Assembly: GCA_964651395.1 (NCBI GenBank)
Contig: CAZYXZ010000057.1
Coordinates: 1 to 21,892, forward strand
DNA: 21,892 bases
Reading direction: 5' to 3'
DNA from: CAZYXZ01 sp964651395
GTDB taxonomy: Bacteria > Actinomycetota > Actinomycetes > BP-191
The translations under genes and the position numbers were made by a program. A model generated the notes under the pieces. That model had not been told where the DNA came from. It saw only the letters and a list, made by a program, of their open reading frames with translations, and did not search any database. Shown here one piece after another: positions 1 through 7,646 of the stretch. Position 1 is the first letter of the stretch; every line of letters begins with the position of its first letter.

Positions 1-733
1 ACTCCTCCCCGGCCGTCCAGAGGTCACGGCGGTCGAAGTCGGGCCACAGCCGGTCGACGAAGCAGAGCTCGGCGTAGGCGCTCTGCCAGGGCAGGAAGTT
101 GCTCGTGCGCATCTCCCCCGACGTCCGGATGAACAGGTCGACGTCGGGCATCTCGGGCTCGTCGAGATGGCGCGCGAACGACTTCTCGGTCACCTGGTCC
201 GGGGTGAGCCCCCCGGCGACGGCCTCGGCCACGAGCGCGCGCGCCGCATCCACGATCTCCGCGCGACCGCCGTAGTTCACGCACATGACCAGGTGCATCG
301 TCCGGTTGTCCCGGGTCAGCTCCTCCGCCTCTTCGAGGCGGCGGATGACGCGCTTGGGCAGCCGCTGCCGTCGCCCGGCCCAGTGCACCCGTACGCCGCG
401 CGCATGCATCTCGTCGCGCCGGCGGATCAGGACCGACTCGTTGAACTCCATGAGGAAGCGGACCTCGTCGATCGGCCGGCGCCAGTTCTCGGTGGAGAAC
501 GCGTACGCCGACAGCCAGCCGATGCCGACCTCGAGCGCGCCGTCGACGCAGTCGAACAGCGCGACCTCGCCGGCCTCGTGGCCCGCGGTGCGCGGCAGCC
601 CGCGGCTCTTCGCCCAGCGGCCGTTGCCGTCCATCACCAGCGCGACATGCCTCGGCACGAGCCGCTTGTCGATGTCCGGCGCGACCGCCCCGGACGGGTG
701 GGGCGTCGGGGGTTGCAGCTGGCGGCGGGCCAT
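1..733 (-). CDS. uppS: Isoprenyl transferase (UppS-type cis-prenyltransferase), C-terminus cut by window edge
   Basis: Cis-prenyltransferase that condenses isopentenyl diphosphate onto an allylic primer to make the polyprenyl carrier for cell-wall synthesis; acts at the inner face of the membrane. Visible: the substrate-binding signature HVALVMDGNGRWAKSRG with the catalytic Asp at residue 35, the NYGGRAEI segment, and the C-terminal RTSGEMRTSNFLPWQ motif that binds the second diphosphate. The 244 visible residues end in LWTAGEE; the family is usually about 250-260 residues, so only a short tail is missing. The ATG at 733 follows an AAGGAT-type ribosome site 13 bp downstream of the recO stop, implying a recO-uppS operon. 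Actinobacteria often carry several paralogues making short or long chains; chain length cannot be judged here. Confidence 0.95.
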   Translation of the reverse strand, partial: MARRQLQPPTPHPSGAVAPDIDKRLVPRHVALVMDGNGRWAKSRGLPRTAGHEAGEVALFDCVDGALEVGIGWLSAYAFSTENWRRPIDEVRFLMEFNESVLIRRRDEMHARGVRVHWAGRRQRLPKRVIRRLEEAEELTRDNRTMHLVMCVNYGGRAEIVDAARALVAEAVAGGLTPDQVTEKSFARHLDEPEMPDVDLFIRTSGEMRTSNFLPWQSAYAELCFVDRLWPDFDRRDLWTAGEE

Positions 734-746
734 CAGGTTGATCCTT

Positions 747-1469
747 CTACCGCTCGACCATCGCGAGGGCGCGCAGGCGGCGGTCGAGGTGGTGCTCCAG
801 GTACGCCGCGACCAGACCGGAAGCCTCCCGGCGTACGCCGCGCTCGGTCGGGTCGGCGCCGGACCAGTTGCCGAGCGACAGGTCGGCCATGAGGGTCAGC
901 GCACCGGGCGACGGGGACGCGGCCCCGGCCGGCCGGCAGGCCGCGCAGACGGCGCCGCCCGCGGCGACGTGGAACGCGCGGTGCGGTCCGGGGGCACCAC
1001 AGCCGGCGCAGCGGGACAGGCCGGGCTCGTAGCCGGACAGAGCGAGCGCGCGCAGCAGGAACGAGTCGAGGACCAGGCCGGCGTCGTGCTCGCCCGCCTC
1101 CAGCGCGCGCAGCGCGCCGACCAGGAGCAGGTAGAGGCGCAGTGACGGCTCGTGCTCCTCGGTCAGCCGGTCGACCGTCTCGAGGATGGCGGTGCCACTC
1201 GTGTAGCGGTCGTAGTCGCTCATCGCCGACGGGAAGCTGTCGACGATCTCCGCCTGCGTGACGATGTCGAGCTCGCGGCCACGGTAGTTCTGCACGTCCA
1301 CGTGGGTGAACGGCTCGACCCGCGCGCCGAACCGGCTCTTGGTACGCCGGACGCCCTTCGCCACCGCGCGCACCTTGCCGTTCCGGCGGGTGAGCATCGT
1401 GACGATGCGGTCCGCCTCGCCCAGCTTCTGCGTGCGCAGCACGACGGCGGTGTCCCGGTAGAGCGTCAC
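747..1469 (-). CDS. recO: DNA repair protein RecO
   Basis: RecO anneals complementary strands and, with RecR, loads RecA on SSB-coated DNA in the RecF recombination-repair pathway. 240 residues. The N-terminal OB fold starts TLYRDTAVVLRTQKLGEADR, followed by a helical domain and a zinc finger formed by C154-x2-C157 and C175-x2-C178. The start is GTG at 1469, preceded by GGGGGAG 9-10 nt upstream; the frame stays open further upstream, to 1715, but that extension is antisense to the neighbouring acetyltransferase and lies outside RecO homology. It is the first gene of a short recO-uppS unit, divergent from the plus-strand acetyltransferase at 1566. The 96-bp gap (1470-1565) must hold both promoters, but I see no convincing -35/-10 pair there. 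Confidence 0.95.
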   Translation of the reverse strand: MTLYRDTAVVLRTQKLGEADRIVTMLTRRNGKVRAVAKGVRRTKSRFGARVEPFTHVDVQNYRGRELDIVTQAEIVDSFPSAMSDYDRYTSGTAILETVDRLTEEHEPSLRLYLLLVGALRALEAGEHDAGLVLDSFLLRALALSGYEPGLSRCAGCGAPGPHRAFHVAAGGAVCAACRPAGAASPSPGALTLMADLSLGNWSGADPTERGVRREASGLVAAYLEHHLDRRLRALAMVER

Positions 1470-1565
1470 CGCTCGATTCTCCCCCACCGCTGTGTCACGA
1501 CGTCGCTTCTCGGTTGCCGGAAATCGGTGGCGCGAGAAAGCCCGGCCAAGGATGCTGTTGGCCTC

Positions 1566-2576
1566 GTGCGCACCCGGAAGCTCGACCCCAGCCTGGACGC
1601 CGACGTCGCTGCGTACGCCGGCGTCCTCGCCGTGGTCGAGAAGCACATGAATCCTGGTCTCCCGACCACCCCGGCGAGCTTCTACGCGCCTATGCTGCGA
1701 CACACGCGCCGGCACCTACCGAAGGACTTCTTCGTCACCGAGGCGGCCGACGGCCGGCCGATCGCCGCCGGGGCCGTGGGCTGGTGGGGCGAGGAGCTGA
1801 CGGAGAACCAGCACCGCCTCGACACCGAGCTCGACTACCGCTGGGACGTCGACGAAGCCGTCGCCGTCGACGCCCTGCGGACGTCGGTCCGCTACGCCGC
1901 CGAGGCCGGCGCGGAGCTGGGCAAGACACTGTTCGCCGTCGAGGGCCGGGACGACCCCGTCGTCCGCCGCGCGTACGGCGAGCTCGGGCTCAAGCTCGCG
2001 GAGTCGGACTACCGCAGCGTTCTCGACCTGACCTCGATCGACCGCGACGCGTACCAGAAGTGGGCCTCGAACGTCCCCGACGGCTACGAGCTCGTCTACT
2101 GGCGCAACCACTGCCCCGACGACCTGCTCGAGTCGTACGTCGCCGCGATCGGCGCGATGAACGACGCGCCGCGCGGGGAGATGGACTTCGAGGACATGAC
2201 GTTCACACCGGAGCGCACTCGCGAGTCCGAGCGGGTGGTGCGGGCGCGCGAGCACGAGTTCCTCGTGGCCGCCGCCGTCGAGTCGGCCACGCGCACGGTC
2301 GCGGCGTTCACGGAGCTGATCGTGCCGCCCCTGCGCGTCTGGCACGTCGACCAGGAGGACACCGCGGTCGTCCCGGCACATCGCGGGCGCGGCCTCGGCC
2401 GGCTCGTGAAGACCGCCAACATCCTGGCGCTGCTCGACGCGTTCCCCGAAGCGCAGATGGTCGAGACGTGGAACTCGGTGACCAACGAGCACATGCTGCG
2501 CGTGAACGTCGAGATCGGCTTCCAGCGCCGCGAGACGTGGACGGAGTGGGAGGCTCCGCTCGCCTCGCTGCTCTAG
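1566..2576 (+). CDS. Two-domain GNAT family N-acetyltransferase
   Basis: Predicted cytosolic acetyl-CoA-dependent acetyltransferase of unknown substrate, 336 residues. The C-terminal half carries the acetyl-CoA pyrophosphate-binding motif (VVPAHRGRGLGRLVK, about residues 268-282) and the usual closing N-x-x-M-x-x-VN-x-x-IGF segment. The N-terminal half (about 55-155) looks like a second GNAT fold lacking a clear R/Q-x-x-G-x-G/A loop, a common tandem arrangement in actinobacteria. The GTG at 1566 is chosen because the family-like sequence RTRKLDPSLDAD follows directly and AAGGA lies 13 nt upstream, which is rather long; an in-frame GTG at 1527 is the alternative. It is the only plus-strand gene in the left housekeeping block and runs convergently into era, sharing a CTAG with its stop. 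Confidence 0.85.
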   Translation: MRTRKLDPSLDADVAAYAGVLAVVEKHMNPGLPTTPASFYAPMLRHTRRHLPKDFFVTEAADGRPIAAGAVGWWGEELTENQHRLDTELDYRWDVDEAVAVDALRTSVRYAAEAGAELGKTLFAVEGRDDPVVRRAYGELGLKLAESDYRSVLDLTSIDRDAYQKWASNVPDGYELVYWRNHCPDDLLESYVAAIGAMNDAPRGEMDFEDMTFTPERTRESERVVRAREHEFLVAAAVESATRTVAAFTELIVPPLRVWHVDQEDTAVVPAHRGRGLGRLVKTANILALLDAFPEAQMVETWNSVTNEHMLRVNVEIGFQRRETWTEWEAPLASLL

Positions 2577-3460
2577 AAGCCGAGGCGGCGGAGCTGTTTG
2601 GGGTCGCGCTGCCAGTCCTTGGCGACCTTGATGCGCAGGTCGAGGTAGACGGGAGAGCCGAGCAATGCCTCGATCTGCTTGCGCGCCGCGGTGCCGACCG
2701 CTTTCAGCCGGGCACCCTTGTGCCCGATGACGATCGACTTCTGGCTGTCCCGCTCGACGTAGAGGATGGCGTGGACGTCGATCAGGTCGCGGCCCTCACG
2801 CTTGCCCATCTCCTCGACCACCACCGCGAGAGAGTGCGGCAGCTCGTCGCGCACGCCCTCGAGCGCGGCCTCGCGAACCAGCTCGGCCACCATCACCGCC
2901 TCCGGCTCGTCGGTGAGCTCACCCTCCGGGTAGAGCACCGGACCCTCCGGGAGCCGGGCCACGAGCAGGTCGGTCACGACGTCGAGCTGCCAGTCCTTCA
3001 CGGCCGAGCAGGGCACGACCTCGGCCCAGTCGCCGAGCTCGGAGACGGCCAGCAGCTGGCGGCCCATGGCGTCCGGGTCGACCGTGTCGCCCTTGGTGAC
3101 GACGGCAACGACCGGCGTCTTCAGCTGCGCCAGTTCGCGGGCGACGAACTGGTCGCCGGTGCCGACCTTGTCGTTGGCCGAGACGCAGAAGGCGATGACG
3201 TCGACCGACGACCACGTCGTGCGCACGATGTCGTTGAGCCGCTGCCCGAGGAGCGTCCGCGGCTTGTGCAGGCCCGGCGTGTCCACGAGCACCAGCTGCG
3301 CGTCCGGCCGGTGCACGATGCCCCGCACGGCGTGGCGGGTCGTCTGCGGGCGGTTGGAGGCGATGGCCACCTTCGTGCCGACGAGCGCGTTGGTCAGGGT
3401 GGACTTGCCGGCGTTGGGCCGGCCGACCACGCACGCGAACCCGCTGCGGTGCGTGGTCAT
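2573..3460 (-). CDS. era: GTPase Era (ribosome assembly, 16S rRNA maturation)
   Basis: Era binds the 3' end of 16S rRNA and promotes 30S subunit maturation in a GTP-dependent way. 295 residues. G domain: G1 GRPNAGKST (13-21), G2 region NRPQTTRH, G3 DTPGLH, and G4 VTKGD in place of the textbook NKxD, an actinobacterial-style variant. The C-terminal KH domain has the RNA-binding GHKG loop within IVIGHKGARLK and ends in the typical KDWQRDPKQLRRLGF tail. The ATG at 3460 overlaps the TGA of the upstream deaminase-like gene (ATGA), and there is no strong separate ribosome site, so translation is probably coupled. It belongs to the phoH-ybeY-corC-cda-era run, all proteins except the deaminase-like and CBS members having rRNA or ribosome roles. 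Confidence 0.97.
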   Translation of the reverse strand: MTTHRSGFACVVGRPNAGKSTLTNALVGTKVAIASNRPQTTRHAVRGIVHRPDAQLVLVDTPGLHKPRTLLGQRLNDIVRTTWSSVDVIAFCVSANDKVGTGDQFVARELAQLKTPVVAVVTKGDTVDPDAMGRQLLAVSELGDWAEVVPCSAVKDWQLDVVTDLLVARLPEGPVLYPEGELTDEPEAVMVAELVREAALEGVRDELPHSLAVVVEEMGKREGRDLIDVHAILYVERDSQKSIVIGHKGARLKAVGTAARKQIEALLGSPVYLDLRIKVAKDWQRDPKQLRRLGF

Positions 3461-3774
3461 CCGTCCACGTGCACGACATGGACGACGGGGTCGCCGAGCG
3501 CAGCGACGACGGCCCGCGCGCGGTCCGTCGGTGCGCTCCCGTCGGCGTTGGCGTACGCCGCCGCCTCGAGCCGCGTCACACCGCTCGAGGCCGCCATCGC
3601 CGCGGCGAGCTCGAGCGCCGAGAGGTCCATCGGACCGAGCGACACCGCGGTGGCGGTGTACGTGCGTCCGATGTCATCGCGCACCGCCGCACCTTCGCGC
3701 GCCCCCTGGGACCGGAGCAGGCTCGACCGCGCGAGCGTGACCAGCTTCTCGTCCTCCGCGTCGAGGTCAGGCAC
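3457..3774 (-). CDS. Cytidine deaminase-like protein, degenerate active site
   Basis: 105 residues. Length, position between the CorC-type gene and era, and features such as EGAAVRDDIGRTYTATAVSL identify it as the small protein commonly annotated cytidine deaminase at this locus in actinobacteria. The sequence contains no Cys or His that could form the zinc site: the C/H-A-E motif region reads LSALELAAAMA and the second PCxxC motif is absent. True deamination is therefore unlikely; I infer a pseudoenzyme with a retained fold. The start is GTG at 3774, 8 bp inside the end of the upstream CBS gene, and its TGA overlaps the era ATG, so it is tightly coupled on both sides. Its role is unknown; the position suggests a link to Era, but this is only context. 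Confidence 0.75.
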   Translation of the reverse strand: MPDLDAEDEKLVTLARSSLLRSQGAREGAAVRDDIGRTYTATAVSLGPMDLSALELAAAMAASSGVTRLEAAAYANADGSAPTDRARAVVAALGDPVVHVVHVDG

Positions 3775-5056
3775 GGCGCTCGCGATCCTTGGCCGCCTTG
3801 CCGTCGCGGTGCACCAGGACGGTGCCGATCTTGTTCCGCCGGCCCTTCGGGCTCTCCGCCGTCAGCGTGAGCCCCTGCACCTTCACCGAGGCGCCGTCGA
3901 TCGGCACCTTGCCCAGGACGCTGGCCAGCAGGCCACCGACGGTGTCGACGTCGTCGGTGGGCAGGTCGACGTCGAAGAGCTCGTTGAGCTCGTCGACCGG
4001 CAGCCGCGACGTCACCCGCGCCGTGTTCGCGTCGACCCGCTCGATCGGTGGCACCTCGCGCGTGTCGTACTCGTCGGTGATCTCGCCCACGATCTCCTCG
4101 AGGATGTCCTCGATGGTCACGAGGCCGGCGGTGCCGCCGTACTCGTCGATGACGATCGCCATGTGCACCTGGTCACGCTGCATCTCGCGGAGCAGCTCGT
4201 CGACCGGCTTGGAGTCCGGCACGAAGAGCGGGGCGCGCATCACCTCGTCCACCTTCACGTCGCCCTTGCCGTCGATCACCTTGCGCACGATGTCCTTGAG
4301 ATAGAGCACGCCGACGATGTCGTCCTCGTTCTCGCCGGTCACCGGGATGCGGGAGAAGCCGCTGCGCAGCGCCAGCGTGAGGGCCTGCTTGATCGTCTTG
4401 CCGCGCTCGATGTGCACGACCTCGGTGCGCGGCACCATGACCTCGCGGACCAGCGTGTCGCCCAGCTCGAAGACCGAGTGGATCATCGCCCGCTCGCCCT
4501 CTTCGATGACCTTGCGCTGCTCGGCCAGATCGACCAGGTCACGGAGCTCGGCCTCCGTGGCGAACGGCCCGCTGGGGAAGCCGCGGCCGGGGGTGAGGGC
4601 GTTGCCGATGAGGATGAGCAGCTTCGGCAGCGGCCCGAGGATGCGGGTCAGGGTGACCACGGCGCCGGCGCTGCGTAGCGCGATCGAGTCGGAGTGCTGG
4701 ACGCCGATCGTCCGGGGGGCGACCCCGACGAGGACGTAGCTGACCAGGGTCATCACAGCGGCGGCGATGACGATCGCCCAGTTGCCGTCACCGATGTCGC
4801 GGACGATGAGCACCGTGACGATGCACGTGGCCCCCAGCTCGGCGGCGACGCGCAGCAGCAGGACGACGTTGAGGTAGCGCCGTGGGTCGGACGTGATCTG
4901 AGTGAGCCGCGGTGAGCCGTTGCGGCCCTCCCGCAGCAGCTTCTCGGCGCGGACGCGCGACATGCGCGAGATAGCCGAGTCGATGCAGGCGAACACGCCG
5001 GCGAGCAGCACCAGCAGGATCGCCAGCGAGGTGAGGGTGAGGTCGAAGCCGCTCAC
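3767..5056 (-). CDS. CNNM/CorC-type membrane protein with CBS pair (hemolysin-family)
   Basis: 429 residues. Order: DUF21/CNNM transmembrane domain (about 1-165, helices near 8-29, 64-86, 92-113 and 143-155), a paired CBS domain (about 205-330; signatures REVMVPRTEVV, FSRIPVTGE, HMAIVIDEYGGTAGLVTIED) and a C-terminal CorC_HlyC domain (about 340-420) beginning after TDEYD. Family members are implicated in Mg2+ (and Co2+) transport or resistance; the old 'hemolysin' name is not supported functionally. It is anchored in the plasma membrane with the CBS part cytosolic. It starts with GTG at 5056, overlapping the ybeY TGA (GTGA), and ends 8 bp inside the deaminase-like gene. The substrate ion cannot be told from sequence. 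Confidence 0.9.
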   Translation of the reverse strand: MSGFDLTLTSLAILLVLLAGVFACIDSAISRMSRVRAEKLLREGRNGSPRLTQITSDPRRYLNVVLLLRVAAELGATCIVTVLIVRDIGDGNWAIVIAAAVMTLVSYVLVGVAPRTIGVQHSDSIALRSAGAVVTLTRILGPLPKLLILIGNALTPGRGFPSGPFATEAELRDLVDLAEQRKVIEEGERAMIHSVFELGDTLVREVMVPRTEVVHIERGKTIKQALTLALRSGFSRIPVTGENEDDIVGVLYLKDIVRKVIDGKGDVKVDEVMRAPLFVPDSKPVDELLREMQRDQVHMAIVIDEYGGTAGLVTIEDILEEIVGEITDEYDTREVPPIERVDANTARVTSRLPVDELNELFDVDLPTDDVDTVGGLLASVLGKVPIDGASVKVQGLTLTAESPKGRRNKIGTVLVHRDGKAAKDRERRA

Positions 5057-5532
5057 GCGTCGGCTTCCCGAGCGCTCCAGGACGCGAGGACGCGCTGCTG
5101 CTCCTTGCGCATCGCGGTCTCCTCGGCCGGCTCCGCGTGGTCGTAGCCGAGCAGGTGGAGCACCCCGTGCGTGCAGAGCAGGTGCAGCTCCTCCTCGGTG
5201 GTGTGGCCGACCTGCTTGGCCTGCGCCTCGGCGACCTCGGGGCAGAGCACCACGTCGCCGAGCAACGTCGGCGCGGGCTCGTCGTCGTCGCGGCCGCCGG
5301 ACGTGGAGGCGCGCTCGTCCAGCTCGTCCATCGGGAAAGCCAGGACATCCGTGGGCCCGGCCTCGTCCATCCAGCGCACGTGCAGCCGCTCCATCGCGCC
5401 CAGGTCCACCAGCAGGATGGACAGCTCGGCCAGCGGGTCCACACCCATCTCGGCCAGCACGTGGCGGGCCAGCGCGACCAAAGCCGCTTCGTCGACCGGC
5501 CGGTCGCTCTCGTTCGCGACGAAGACGGCCAT
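5053..5532 (-). CDS. ybeY: Endoribonuclease YbeY (rRNA maturation factor)
   Basis: YbeY is a single-strand-specific, metal-dependent endoribonuclease involved in 16S rRNA 3'-end maturation and ribosome quality control. 159 residues. The zinc signature H-x3-H-x5-H is intact: H122, H126 and H132 in THGVLHLLGYDH. The conserved TDVLAFPMDE block is at about 61-70. Residues 71-89 form a low-complexity, acidic loop (ERASTSGGRDDDEPAP), a usual site of length variation. The ATG at 5532 directly abuts the phoH TAG (TAGATG), and the 3' end overlaps the CBS gene, so it is embedded in one transcription unit with phoH and era, a functional grouping in rRNA processing. Confidence 0.96.
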   Translation of the reverse strand: MAVFVANESDRPVDEAALVALARHVLAEMGVDPLAELSILLVDLGAMERLHVRWMDEAGPTDVLAFPMDELDERASTSGGRDDDEPAPTLLGDVVLCPEVAEAQAKQVGHTTEEELHLLCTHGVLHLLGYDHAEPAEETAMRKEQQRVLASWSAREADA

Positions 5533-6564
<1,032 letters not shown>

Positions 6565-6614
6565 GCGGGTGTCGGTGCCTGCTCTCCGGGACGGTGTCCA
6601 ACGCTGTGCCCATG

Positions 6615-6631
6615 CAGGCGCTGTGCGCCTG
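6615..6631 (-). other. Perfect 7-bp-stem hairpin between HIT stop and phoH
   Basis: CAGGCGC-TGT-GCGCCTG on the plus strand: a perfect inverted repeat with a 3-nt loop, located 12 nt after the end of the HIT reading direction (HIT TAA at 6640-6642) and about 50 nt before the phoH GTG. There is no T-run behind it. It could be a weak or U-less terminator, an RNA processing or stability signal, or an attenuator that lowers phoH expression relative to HIT. The pairing is seen directly; the function is inference. Confidence 0.4.
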
Positions 6632-6639
6632 TCCCGATC

Positions 6640-6984
6640 TTACCCGGGGGGCCAGCTCATCTGGCGGCCGCCGAGGACGTGCGCGTGCACGTGGTGGACG
6701 GTCTGACCGCCCTCGTCGCCGGTGTTGAAGACCAGCCGCCAGCCACTGCCGGCGACGCCCTCGGCTTCGGCCACCGCGGCCGCCTCGCTCAGCACCGCGG
6801 CGAGCAGCTGCGGACTGTCGGCCAGCGCCGCCAGGTGGGGCAGGTGCTCGCGCGGGATGACCAGCACGTGCGTCGGTGCCTGCGGGTTCACGTCGCGGAA
6901 CGCGACCGTCGTGTCGGTCTCCCGGACGACCGTGGCCGGGATCTCGCCGGCGACGATGCGGCAGAACAGACAGTCGGCGCTCAC
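6640..6984 (-). CDS. HIT family nucleotide-binding protein (HINT-like)
   Basis: Small cytosolic purine-nucleotide phosphoramidase/hydrolase-like protein of 114 residues, a normal length for HINT proteins. The histidine triad H-V-H-A-H-V (98-103) sits in GGQTVHHVHAHVLGG, and the N-terminal CLFCRIVAGEIP (5-16) holds the CxxC that, with a His, binds zinc in many HINTs. The GTG at 6984 is chosen because family homology starts there and it overlaps the TGA of the upstream secreted-protein gene (GTGA). In many actinobacteria this gene follows rsmE in one operon; here a 6.1-kb block separates them and the gene now follows a secreted protein with its own probable promoter. Confidence 0.93.
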   Translation of the reverse strand: MSADCLFCRIVAGEIPATVVRETDTTVAFRDVNPQAPTHVLVIPREHLPHLAALADSPQLLAAVLSEAAAVAEAEGVAGSGWRLVFNTGDEGGQTVHHVHAHVLGGRQMSWPPG

Positions 6985-7523
6985 GGCCGGGACGCCTCGC
7001 GCGGGTCGCGGGTGAGGACGAGGCCGATGAGACCGCCGATCCCCAGCAGCACCATCGCGCCGAGCACGGCGAGCAGCGCCGTCTTGGCCAGCGACCGACC
7101 CGGCGAGCCGCGCACCGCGACCGGCGAGGCCGAGGTCTCGCTGACCGGCTCCAGAGTGAGGACGACCGCCGCCGGCGTCTCGTCCGGCACCGTCACCTGC
7201 GCGCTCGGCGTCGGTGACGGTGACGGCGTCGGCGACGGCACCGCCGCGGGAGTCGCCGTCGCGGTCCGGGCCGGGCGGACGGTCTGCTGCGCGGTCCGGC
7301 GAGGTGTGGGCTTGCCCGAGGCCGACGGCTGGGCGGAGGCGGTGTACGCCGAGGGCGAGCTCGGCGCGAGCGTGGGTGGCGGGGTGTAGGGCTCCTGCGT
7401 CGGCTCGTCGCTCTGCGCGTGCGCGGCCGGCGCGAGGGCGAGCAGCGGAGCGGTGATCACGGCGGCCGACAGGCCGAGGGACAGCGCGAGAGCCGCGCAC
7501 GTCGCGACGCGCACTGGACGCAT
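6981..7523 (-). CDS. Secreted, C-terminally membrane-anchored Pro/Ser/Thr-rich protein of unknown function
   Basis: 180 residues and no recognised family. Residues 1-36 form a clear signal peptide (basic MRPVR, hydrophobic core, AHA before QS as a likely signal peptidase I site). Residues 37-110 are low complexity and rich in Pro, Thr, Ser and Ala, including SPTPSPSPTPSA, typical of a wall-spanning and possibly glycosylated stalk. A short ordered-looking stretch (VTVPDETPAAVVLTLEPV) follows, then a single transmembrane helix (about 148-171) and a charged tail, TRDPREASRP. The predicted topology is type I: outside N-terminus, inside C-terminus. There is no LPxTG motif and no lipobox. The ATG at 7523 lacks a strong ribosome site but lies 7 nt after a TAGGCT box, suggesting leaderless translation. 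Coupled to the HIT gene by GTGA. Confidence 0.75.
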   Translation of the reverse strand: MRPVRVATCAALALSLGLSAAVITAPLLALAPAAHAQSDEPTQEPYTPPPTLAPSSPSAYTASAQPSASGKPTPRRTAQQTVRPARTATATPAAVPSPTPSPSPTPSAQVTVPDETPAAVVLTLEPVSETSASPVAVRGSPGRSLAKTALLAVLGAMVLLGIGGLIGLVLTRDPREASRP

Positions 7524-7530
7524 GGTTTCA

Positions 7531-7536
7531 AGCCTA
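7531..7536 (-). promoter_or_regulatory. Putative -10 box of a leaderless promoter for the secreted-protein/HIT unit
   Basis: On the minus strand TAGGCT is followed by 7 nt and then the ATG of the secreted-protein gene. Actinobacterial -10 boxes follow TANNNT, and transcripts starting about 7 nt downstream would begin at the ATG itself. No TTGACA-like -35 is visible at 16-18 bp. The same TAGNCT-N7-ATG layout occurs before the response regulator at 10022. Confidence 0.4.
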
Positions 7537-7613
7537 GGTCTGCTACGCGCCGAATCTGGGATGCGACGCGCTGGCGCCGGCCACGTCGTCGCGGCAGAAC
7601 CTAGCAGCCGGGT

Positions 7614-7637
7614 CAACCTTCGGGGCCGCTGCGCGTC
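7614..7637 (+). promoter_or_regulatory. Putative ECF-type autoregulatory promoter (CAACC-N15-CGTC)
   Basis: CAACC (7614-7618) and CGTC (7634-7637) are separated by 15 nt, resembling the AAC-containing -35 and CGTC/CGTA -10 boxes recognised by many ECF sigma factors. It lies 9 nt before the first ATG of the ECF sigma gene, so the sigma factor probably drives its own operon. Transcription would begin close to 7643-7647, giving a very short or absent leader. The assignment is by pattern only. Confidence 0.5.
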
Positions 7638-7646
7638 TGTAGGGGC

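Noticed and set aside
1470..1715. N-terminal extension of recO to an upstream start at 1715
   Set aside because: Known RecO proteins start at the TLYRDTAVV segment; the extension is antisense to the acetyltransferase, and GTG 1469 has a good ribosome site.
1514..4678. Very long plus-strand open frame antisense to era, the deaminase-like gene and the CBS gene
   Set aside because: High GC keeps antisense and third-frame reading open; the product is Arg/Ala/Pro-rich low complexity with no domain, and minus-strand genes with clear motifs fill the same DNA.
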